Shown: positions 54,582 to 62,042 of the stretch, one piece after another
Numbering within the stretch: the stretch's first letter is position 1
Layout of the letters: each line of letters starts with the position of its first letter
Assembly (NCBI GenBank): GCA_041603235.1
Contig: JBFIES010000004.1
Span: 62,001-126,000, forward strand
Direction of reading: 5' to 3'
DNA: 64,000 nucleotides
Source: Panacagrimonas sp041603235
GTDB lineage: Bacteria > Pseudomonadota > Gammaproteobacteria > Nevskiales > Nevskiaceae
Translations under genes and position numbers: made by a program
Notes under the pieces: model-generated
What the model was told of the DNA's origin: nothing
The model's database searches: none
Seen by the model: the letters and a program-made list of their open reading frames with translations, nothing else

Positions 54582-57500
54582 ATGAACAACAAGATTCGAT
54601 TCCGCGGTGAGGCACAGCCTGCTTCGAGTCATATTCCGCTTACTTCTGATACGCGTCTGGCGCCGCTGCTGAGCATGCGTCCGGGCAGTGCCAGAGATGG
54701 TTCGGGCACCGTCGAGATCTCAGGAGACGACCTGGTTCGCGTCCGCTTCGACAACGATCTGGTCATGTGGCTGCGCGCGGATGATCTGGCCGCCGATTAC
54801 GGTCGCGTTGAAGTTGCACGCGATGGGGGTGCGCCGATCTGTGAGATCGTGGGGCCGCAAGTGGAGCCGGGCGAACGCGGCCTGCTCAAGATTGGCATTC
54901 GCCTGCTCGAATTTTTTGGCGTTGATCTGGCGGGCAAGGCAGCACAGAGCCTCGGCAAGAAAGCCGAAACCGCGATTCTCAAGAACGCGCCCGGGCTCTA
55001 CCGGGTGCCGCTCGATTCCGACCTGCATTTTTCACCTGTCAGCGCCGCACAGATTCAGGGTTTGTCAGGCCCCATCCTGATGTTCGTGCACGGTACAGCA
55101 TCGAGCATGACAGGCAGTTTTTCTGGACTCTGGGAGACCTCCGCTGGCCTTGAGGCGCGCAAGGCCATGCACGCGCTCTACGCAGATCGAAGCTTTGCTT
55201 TCGAGCATCGCTCGCTAAGCGTGTCTCCTATCGACAATGCGCTTGAGCTTGCACAGATGCTGCCCAGTGACGCCGAGATTCATCTCGTCAGTCACTCTCG
55301 CGGAGGTCTGGTCAGCGAATTGATGTGTTTGGGGTCGCGCACGGAGTCAGCAACGTTTGACCAGCCGCTGGACGACGGCGCGACCTTACTCGATACCCTG
55401 TTCTCAGACGATCCGGCGATGGGCCAGGAGCTGGGCTTGCCGCGATTGTTTGGCGCACCAGCACAGGCGTATCAGGAGGCTCGCCAGCAACAGCGGGACC
55501 AGTTCCGCCTGCTGCTCAAGACGCTGGATGACAAGCGGTTCAAGGTCTCCAGGTTTGTGCGCGTGGCCTGTCCTGCTCGTGGTACCACGCTGGCGTCCGG
55601 TCGCCTGGATCGCTGGTTGTCAGTGTTGAACACGATCATGGAGCACAGCGGGCTCGATACCCTGGCCGGCGGCGCCGTGAGTGATTTCCTCGACTTTGTG
55701 CTGTCCGTGGTCAAGGAAAGGACCGATCCGCGTTCCTTGCCCGGACTCGAGGCGATGATGCCGGGCTCACCCCTGATTCGCCTGCTCAACCTGCCAACTT
55801 TGCAGGTGAGTGCTGATCTGTCCGTCATCGCCGGTGATGTGCAGGGTGACTCGATCTGGTCGCGCCTCAAGCTGCTGGCGACAGACTGGTTCTATGGTGG
55901 TGAGCATGACCTAGTGGTCAACACGCCCTCCATGTTGGGCGGGGCGAGGCGACCAGACGATGGCGCGCGATTTGAGCGCGACCAGGGCGCCAGCGTGAAC
56001 CATTTCAACTACTTCAAGAACGAGAAGACCATCCGTCTGCTGGCGTCCGGTCTGACGCGCACAGAAGGCAACTTGGGCGGGTTTCGGCCGATATCCTCTG
56101 CCAGTGAACATGTGCCCGGCCTTGAAAAGACAATTGCGCGCAGCCGCTCCGGCTCCACGCCGCGACCGATTGCCATCATGTTGCCCGGTACCATGGGGTC
56201 TGCACTTCGGGTGGGTTCCAAGGACATCTGGCTGCATTACCGCCGCCTGATGTTCGGCGGGCTCGGCAAGCTTGAGTTCGGGCAGGGCGCAGAGCCGCAC
56301 AGCTTGTTGGAAGGCTTCTATGGCCCGCTCGTTTCGTTTCTCAGTAATAGCCACCGCGTAGAAATCTTTCCCTACGACTGGCGCCATTCCGTGCGCGAAG
56401 CAGCGGGGCGACTTGCAGAAAAGATCGAGCAGTTGCTTCCCGAATGTGAGCGAGATGTACAGCCCCTGCGGCTGGTCGCGCACTCCATGGGAGGGCTGGT
56501 TGTTCGAGCTTTCATCGCGCAGCGGCCGGAACTCTGGGCGCGCATCTGCGCGCTGCCGGATAGTCGCTTGATCATGCTGGGTACGCCCAATCGCGGCTCT
56601 CATGAGGCGATGCGCTGGCTCGCCGGCTGCAATCCCACGCAGAAGAAACTGATCCTGCTCGACCTGACCCGCGACCGCGACGAGGTGATTGATGTCGTGC
56701 GCCGCTATCCCGGCCTGCTCGAACTGCTGCCATCTTCCGGCGCGCCGGACTTTGCGGATGGCGAGGTCTGGAAAGCGCTCAAGCAGGAGTTGTCCGAAAG
56801 CTGGTCACTGCCGCTGGCGTCAGCGCTGCGAGAAGCGCGCAAGACCTGGCAGTTGATCGAGGCATCGCCGGTAGATCCGCAGCACATGGTCTACATCGCC
56901 GGCTGCCAGGATGAGACCGTGGTGGACTATCGCGTGCAGACCGGTCGCCGCGGTCAGCCCGAACTCCAATTCATGGCAACAGCCGAAGGCGACGGAACGG
57001 TGCCCTGGTCATCGGGGCGTCTGGACGAGGTGGCGTTCTACTACGTGCCGGGCGTCGCACACGATGCGCTTTGCGCTGCCAGTTGGGCTTTTCCGGCCTA
57101 TCTTGAATTGATCGAAAACGGTCGCAGTGCGCGCCTGAGTACTTCGCCTCCGGGTAATGCCAGAGGTCACCGCACCGGCGAGATCTTCCCGATCAGCGAT
57201 CGCCCGGTGACCGATTCGCTTCCCAGCGAAAAAGAATTCATGCAACCGCTTCTGGGCCTGCAGGCGGTTCTTTCCGGACAGTCTGGCACCGACCGTTCAG
57301 CGCCCCCCGTACGGGTCTCCATTCGCCATGGCGATCTGGCCTATGCCCGTTACCCGGTCGTGGTCGGGCATTATCTGGGCGATGCCATCATCGGCGCAGA
57401 GCGGGCGCTGGACTGGCGACTGGATGGCAAGCTGTCGCAGCAGCGTGCCCTGGGCCTGTATCCGGGCGCTGCCGGTAGTCATGCAGTGTTCCTGCAGGCC

Positions 57501-60035
57501 GATGCACAGGACCAGCCACCAGGTGCGCTGGTGCTCGGCCTGGGGCAAGTGGGCAGCCTGTCGCCCGGCGCGCTGGAACAATCGGCGCGGCAGGCCCTGC
57601 TTGAGTACGCGATCAAAGTTGCCGATTGTCCGGACTCGCGATTCGGCGCACTAGAGTCGGTTCGCTGCGCGCGTTTGTCCTTCCTGCTGATTGGTACCGG
57701 CGCGGGTGGCCTGCCACTGCGCGAATCCATCCACAGTCTGTTGCGAAGCGTCATCGCGGCCAACCAGCAACTTCACGACTCCGGACTGGCCAAGCGCGTC
57801 CTTATCGACGAGATCGAGTTTGTGGAATTGCTGGAGGACGTGGCCATCGGCGCGGCGCGTCATTTGGAACGGGTGATGGCCGATGAGAATCTGGGTCGGC
57901 AACTACGCTGGGATCGTCGCGTTGTTGAAGACGGCGAAGGTGGCCGCAGGCGCGTCATGTTCGAAAGCGACGACGCCTGGTGGCAGCGCATGGAAATTGC
58001 TCACGATGCACGCAATGGACGTCTGCGCTTTGTCCCGGTGACTGATCGCGCGCGCGCTGAAGAATTTGTTGTCGCTGGCCAGTTGAAGCTGGCCGATGAG
58101 TTTGTCAGCCGAGCCTGCAAGAGCACCGCTCGTGACAGCGACGCGGCCAGAACCCTGTTTGAAATGCTGCTACCCAATCGGCTCAAGGAAGTATCGCCCG
58201 AGCAGAGAGACATGATCGTGCTGCTCGATAACGAGTCGGCGCGATATCCCTGGGAGATGCTGGAAGACCGATGGAGTGGCAAGCGGCCACCCGCAGTGGC
58301 TGCCGGGTACTTGCGCCAATTGCGGACCCCACGGTTCCGTAGCCAGCCCTTGCATGCGCAGGGCGCGACGGCGTTTGTCGTCGGTAATCCAGACCTGGGT
58401 GCGAGCACCACATTTTCTTCACTGCCGGGAGCGGAAGCCGAAGCGCGTGCAGTGGCAGGTCTGCTCTTGGAACGCGGTTATTCGGTGCGAGATTCCTTTG
58501 CCGAAACCGCAGACGATGTCATCGGCGGGCTGCACGCTGACAATTGGCGCATCCTGCACATGGCCGGGCATGGCGTACACAACTTTGAAGCTGAAGACGC
58601 GGTTTCCGGCAAGAAGTACGTCTCGGGCATGGTGATCGGGAAGAATGTTTTCCTGACGCCCGGTGATATTGCGCAGATGCGTTGCGTGCCCGAGCTTGTA
58701 TTCCTCAATTGCTGCCATCTCGGTAGTGCCGAGCAGGCAGAAGGTGCGAGCGTTGATTTTGCAAACCTGGCGTCCAACCTCGCAATCGAGTTCATCGAGA
58801 TGGGCGTACGCGCAGTTGTGGCTGCGGGTTGGGCGGTGGATGATGCCGCGGCAAAAGTGTTTGCTGAGCGCTTCTACGATCAGATGATGGACGGTGCGTG
58901 CTTCGGTGACGCTGTTCGCAGCGCCCGCGAGCGGGTCTGGGAGGGCTTTCCTCAATCCAACACATGGGGGGCTTACCAATGTTACGGCGATCCCGCGTTC
59001 TCGCTTCGGCCCGGCGGCGGATCGGCGCGGCGATCACAGACCACGAGCTATTACTCGGTGTCTCAGCTGATTTGTGATCTGGACAGCCTTCGCGGTGCGG
59101 TGCGCATGCAACGCAATCAGGGCGAAGTCACCGCTGAAAAAGAGCAGGAGGCCCGGCGGCGCGTGGGCGACCTGCTTGCCAGAATTCCCGTCACCGAGTC
59201 CTGGACCGAACGAGCGGATGTGGCGGCGGCAATCGGCTATGCATACGCCGAGTTCGAGAACTTCGAGGATGCAACGCAATGGTTTGACCGCGCTCTGGGA
59301 TCAGATATCGGCTACTGCGATATTCGCGTGCTGGAGCAAAGGGCCAACATTGGCGTGCGTAGTGCTGTTGAACAGTGGAATGCGCTGAGAAAATCCTCTG
59401 CCCGTGTTGATCCCGAGGCCTGGGTGCCGCTGGTGGAGCGAATTGAGCATGCGGTCAAGGCACTGGATGCGCTTTGCGCACATGCGGTCACAGCGGAGCG
59501 TCTGAGCCTGTTGGGCTCGGCATGCAAGCGGCTGGCCTGGATTCAGCCGGAGGAAGAGCCCAGGATCGAGGCGCTCACCAACATGGCCAACTATTACCTT
59601 GAGGCCAGCAGGCAGAGTCCGGGGCAAACCTATTCCGAGCTCAACTACGTGATGGCTGAAATGATGCGGCAGTGGTGGACGCCGCGTACACGCATGTCGC
59701 CGGAACAGAAGAAAGAGCTGCTAGAGCGCTGTGATACCGCGATCAAGCGTATGGGAGAAAAGAATCGCCTGAATCCGGATTTCTGGTCCGGAGCGGGGCT
59801 GGCAGATGCGCGCATTGCACTGGCCCTGGTCGAGGACGCACTGGACCAGCAGACCGGTGATGAACTCATCGGCATCTATCGCCGTGCGCTGGAGCGGGGC
59901 GCGAGTCCCAGAGAGCGTGCATCGGTTGTCGAGCAACTCGAGTTTGTCATTGAAATGGCCAGCAGCAGACCGCGTTCAAAGGCGGCGGGCAAGCGCCTGG
60001 CCACCGCGCTGCAATCCATTTGCGATGTGCTTTGA
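54582..60035 (+). CDS. Giant alpha/beta hydrolase-CHAT protease-TPR fusion protein
   Basis: The 1817-residue protein shows, in order: an N-terminal segment (1-150); a first alpha/beta hydrolase with FVHGTASS (169-175) and nucleophile elbow SHSRGG (S239); a second, LCAT/lipase-like hydrolase with MLPGTMGSALRV (533-544), FPYDWRHSVREAA and AHSMGG (S635), then TPNRGSHEAM; a domain at about 905-1085 (VRHGDLAYARYPVVVGHY-like stretch and GLGQVGSLSPGAL) whose fold I cannot name; a CHAT caspase-like domain to about 1472 with H1330 in HMAGHG and C1378 in FLNCCHLG; and a helical TPR-like tail (about 1490-1817). No signal peptide or membrane segment is seen, so it is cytoplasmic. The ATG at 54582 follows GAGG by seven bases. 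Two small genes follow with 12 and minus 4 bases of spacing. Conflict-system effector and protease is the best guess; activity is untested. Confidence 0.88.
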   Translation: MNNKIRFRGEAQPASSHIPLTSDTRLAPLLSMRPGSARDGSGTVEISGDDLVRVRFDNDLVMWLRADDLAADYGRVEVARDGGAPICEIVGPQVEPGERGLLKIGIRLLEFFGVDLAGKAAQSLGKKAETAILKNAPGLYRVPLDSDLHFSPVSAAQIQGLSGPILMFVHGTASSMTGSFSGLWETSAGLEARKAMHALYADRSFAFEHRSLSVSPIDNALELAQMLPSDAEIHLVSHSRGGLVSELMCLGSRTESATFDQPLDDGATLLDTLFSDDPAMGQELGLPRLFGAPAQAYQEARQQQRDQFRLLLKTLDDKRFKVSRFVRVACPARGTTLASGRLDRWLSVLNTIMEHSGLDTLAGGAVSDFLDFVLSVVKERTDPRSLPGLEAMMPGSPLIRLLNLPTLQVSADLSVIAGDVQGDSIWSRLKLLATDWFYGGEHDLVVNTPSMLGGARRPDDGARFERDQGASVNHFNYFKNEKTIRLLASGLTRTEGNLGGFRPISSASEHVPGLEKTIARSRSGSTPRPIAIMLPGTMGSALRVGSKDIWLHYRRLMFGGLGKLEFGQGAEPHSLLEGFYGPLVSFLSNSHRVEIFPYDWRHSVREAAGRLAEKIEQLLPECERDVQPLRLVAHSMGGLVVRAFIAQRPELWARICALPDSRLIMLGTPNRGSHEAMRWLAGCNPTQKKLILLDLTRDRDEVIDVVRRYPGLLELLPSSGAPDFADGEVWKALKQELSESWSLPLASALREARKTWQLIEASPVDPQHMVYIAGCQDETVVDYRVQTGRRGQPELQFMATAEGDGTVPWSSGRLDEVAFYYVPGVAHDALCAASWAFPAYLELIENGRSARLSTSPPGNARGHRTGEIFPISDRPVTDSLPSEKEFMQPLLGLQAVLSGQSGTDRSAPPVRVSIRHGDLAYARYPVVVGHYLGDAIIGAERALDWRLDGKLSQQRALGLYPGAAGSHAVFLQADAQDQPPGALVLGLGQVGSLSPGALEQSARQALLEYAIKVADCPDSRFGALESVRCARLSFLLIGTGAGGLPLRESIHSLLRSVIAANQQLHDSGLAKRVLIDEIEFVELLEDVAIGAARHLERVMADENLGRQLRWDRRVVEDGEGGRRRVMFESDDAWWQRMEIAHDARNGRLRFVPVTDRARAEEFVVAGQLKLADEFVSRACKSTARDSDAARTLFEMLLPNRLKEVSPEQRDMIVLLDNESARYPWEMLEDRWSGKRPPAVAAGYLRQLRTPRFRSQPLHAQGATAFVVGNPDLGASTTFSSLPGAEAEARAVAGLLLERGYSVRDSFAETADDVIGGLHADNWRILHMAGHGVHNFEAEDAVSGKKYVSGMVIGKNVFLTPGDIAQMRCVPELVFLNCCHLGSAEQAEGASVDFANLASNLAIEFIEMGVRAVVAAGWAVDDAAAKVFAERFYDQMMDGACFGDAVRSARERVWEGFPQSNTWGAYQCYGDPAFSLRPGGGSARRSQTTSYYSVSQLICDLDSLRGAVRMQRNQGEVTAEKEQEARRRVGDLLARIPVTESWTERADVAAAIGYAYAEFENFEDATQWFDRALGSDIGYCDIRVLEQRANIGVRSAVEQWNALRKSSARVDPEAWVPLVERIEHAVKALDALCAHAVTAERLSLLGSACKRLAWIQPEEEPRIEALTNMANYYLEASRQSPGQTYSELNYVMAEMMRQWWTPRTRMSPEQKKELLERCDTAIKRMGEKNRLNPDFWSGAGLADARIALALVEDALDQQTGDELIGIYRRALERGASPRERASVVEQLEFVIEMASSRPRSKAAGKRLATALQSICDVL

Positions 60036-60047
60036 TCGGAGAATGTG

Positions 60048-60632
60048 ATGCCACAGAACAGCAAGGATCATCGCAAGACGGCTTTGGAAAAACTCAAACG
60101 CGGGCAGCTTGATCCGCAGGATCAAGTGAGTGACAACTTCCGCTTTTACGAGTTGACCGCCTCGCAGACCGCAAGCCGAAACAACGTCGACAACAACTTT
60201 GAAAGTGATGAGCAGCTTCGTGCGGCGGTGTACCTGGCCCGCAAGGTGATGCAACCGATTCGTGATCAGTTTGGGCGGTATTCGCCGAATAGCGTCTATC
60301 GCTCGCAGGCTCTGGAACGGGTGCTCAAGAGCAAACCTCGCAGCTGGATCAGTACCAGCCAGCACACCCTGGGTTGCGCCTGTGATGTTGAAGTGGCCGG
60401 GGTTCCTACAATTGAGCTTGCAAGCTGGGCTTCGGAGAATCTTCCGGATGGTTTCGATCAGATCATCTGTGAATGTTATGACCCGGCACAGGGTCCCAAT
60501 TCGGGATGGGTGCATATCTCGGTACTGCCGCCCGGTGGCGGACGCAATCGCGGCAATCTGTTGAGTTATGTACGTGATCGCAGAACCGGTCGGTATGTCT
60601 ACGTTCAAGGTTTGCGCGCCGACGCCTCGTGA
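60048..60632 (+). CDS. M15-type (phage-like) D-Ala-D-Ala carboxypeptidase domain protein
   Basis: The 194-residue protein follows the peptidase M15_3/M15A pattern of phage-encoded wall hydrolases: an N-terminal NFRFYELTAS stretch, VYRSQALERVL, SQHTLGCACDV with H106 and D113 as likely zinc ligands, FDQIICECY with E142, and GWVHIS with H156. It has no signal peptide or holin-like neighbour, so it stays in the cytoplasm unless released. Two Cys-x-Cys pairs (C110/C112 and C141/C143) sit right beside the predicted ligands, where relatives have Ala, Glu or hydrophobic residues. The ATG at 60048 (GGAG six bases before) is 12 bases after the CHAT gene; its stop overlaps the next start. Confidence 0.85.
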   Translation: MPQNSKDHRKTALEKLKRGQLDPQDQVSDNFRFYELTASQTASRNNVDNNFESDEQLRAAVYLARKVMQPIRDQFGRYSPNSVYRSQALERVLKSKPRSWISTSQHTLGCACDVEVAGVPTIELASWASENLPDGFDQIICECYDPAQGPNSGWVHISVLPPGGGRNRGNLLSYVRDRRTGRYVYVQGLRADAS

Positions 60633-61195
60633 GCCACGCAACACCCAGACAGATCATCCTTTTTTCCGGCCATATGATCGACGCGCCGGACCGGCCATCG
60701 CCGCGCTTCCCGGAAGCTGCTGTACCGCGCGCGATAGACGAGATGCGGCAGATTATCGCCAAGCTGCAGGCCAATCAGGCTGATCTGTGCCTGACCCAGG
60801 GCGCATGCGGCGCGGATCTGCTTTTTTCAGAGTGCTGTCTGGACGCGCAAGTCCCGGTGCAATGGTTGCAGCCGTTTGCGGAACCGGAATTCATTCAACG
60901 TTCGGTGGCAGTGGGCGGCGAACAATGGCAGGCGCGCTACGATGAGATCCGCAGTCGTCTTGATCGTCCGATTCTGGCCATGCCGACCGAGCTGGGCTCG
61001 CAGTCCGGTGATCCTTTCGAGCTTTGCAACCAGTGGCTGGTCGGTTCTGCCCGTGCCTATGGTGAACAACGACTGCACATGGTCTGTCTCTGGGACGGCA
61101 AGCCCGGCAGCGCAGGCGGAACAGGGCATCTGCTGAGTCTGGTGACGGACCCGCGTGTTCCACGGTGGCGCGTGGATACGCGTCAGCTGATCTGA
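60629..61195 (+). CDS. SLOG/LOG-like Rossmann-fold protein
   Basis: The 188-residue product has the features of the SLOG superfamily, proposed nucleotide or nucleotide-derivative sensors related to LOG and DprA. It opens with a strand and loop (RQIILFSGHMIDAP), then LCLTQGACGADLLFSECC (residues 54-70), like the GGxxGxD loop, the strand VPVQWLQPF, and a late Gly-rich loop GSAGGTGHLL (160-169). No membrane segment is present. It starts at a GTG that overlaps the upstream stop (GTGA), so it is coupled to the M15 gene. By analogy with other conflict systems it may sense a ligand and regulate the CHAT protein; this is inference. Confidence 0.75.
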   Translation: MSHATPRQIILFSGHMIDAPDRPSPRFPEAAVPRAIDEMRQIIAKLQANQADLCLTQGACGADLLFSECCLDAQVPVQWLQPFAEPEFIQRSVAVGGEQWQARYDEIRSRLDRPILAMPTELGSQSGDPFELCNQWLVGSARAYGEQRLHMVCLWDGKPGSAGGTGHLLSLVTDPRVPRWRVDTRQLI

Positions 61196-61235
61196 GGCAA
61201 GCGGGCTTTAGGAGCCTGTGTTCGCACGTTGCGGA

Positions 61236-62042
61236 TCATCCCGGCAGGTCGTTGAGTTTCCAGTCGTACTCGCCGAACTTGATCTTGAACTGGCCCTGAC
61301 GAATCAGGCTTTTCGCTTTTTCATCATCTGCGAGCAGGCTGGCTCGGGCAGACATCCAGTCCTTAACTTTCTGAGTGCCAATCTCAAAATCAGCAGAAAA
61401 CCAGTTGAATATGGGGGATACGCGAAGTACGCCCGATTCCGGATCGAAGTGATTCCGGCTGCGATCACCCAGGAATCTCTTTTGTTGATCGTCGAGTTGT
61501 GCGTTGAGTTGCTCAGCCACGAAGGCTTCCGGTCGCAGGGCAGGGCAGCCGATCGAGGCGCAGTTGACCGCAAAGTGCACCCGCGGATCTTTGTACACAG
61601 GACGCAAACGTTCATGTTCAATCCAGTCCAGATTGCGCTCTTTTCCCAGCAGCGTAAAAAAGGACTTTTTCCACGGTGATCGCAGCAGCGATCCCAGATC
61701 CTTGATGGAATCAAGGTCCGGATACTCGCTGAGGATCAGTTTCAGAGTGAAGGCGTTGTAGGCGTTGATGAGGAAGGCCATTTGCTGGGCCACTGACCAG
61801 TTCGAGAAGTCGCCGGCATCCACCTTTGATAGTGAGGACAAGACCGGGTCGAGTGAAGCTTCGTTTTTCTTCAGCTTTGTGTAGTCCACCGCACTCGCAT
61901 GAGCTTGGTCTATCCATTGGACATGCGCCTGTAGCAGGTCGTTGTAGTCGCGGTAGCCGTGGTCGAACGTGGCGGCGCTGGCACCTCCCAGCCAGGAAAC
62001 CATGCCAAGCAGCATGATGTTGAGTAAGCGGGTCTGCCTCAT
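61236..62042 (-). CDS. DUF547 secreted protein
   Basis: A signal peptide (cleavage after ASA, about residue 23) precedes the DUF547 domain: YNDLLQAHVQWIDQAHASAVDYTKL, MAFLINAYNAFTLKLIL and the hallmark HFAVNCASIGCPALRPEAF with two Cys. A thiol-transglutaminase-like fold has been suggested for the family, but the function is unknown. It overlaps the flavoprotein gene upstream by four bases (ATGA), a pairing known in other proteobacteria, and converges on the CHAT cassette with 40 bases between. Confidence 0.88.
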   Translation of the reverse strand: MRQTRLLNIMLLGMVSWLGGASAATFDHGYRDYNDLLQAHVQWIDQAHASAVDYTKLKKNEASLDPVLSSLSKVDAGDFSNWSVAQQMAFLINAYNAFTLKLILSEYPDLDSIKDLGSLLRSPWKKSFFTLLGKERNLDWIEHERLRPVYKDPRVHFAVNCASIGCPALRPEAFVAEQLNAQLDDQQKRFLGDRSRNHFDPESGVLRVSPIFNWFSADFEIGTQKVKDWMSARASLLADDEKAKSLIRQGQFKIKFGEYDWKLNDLPG

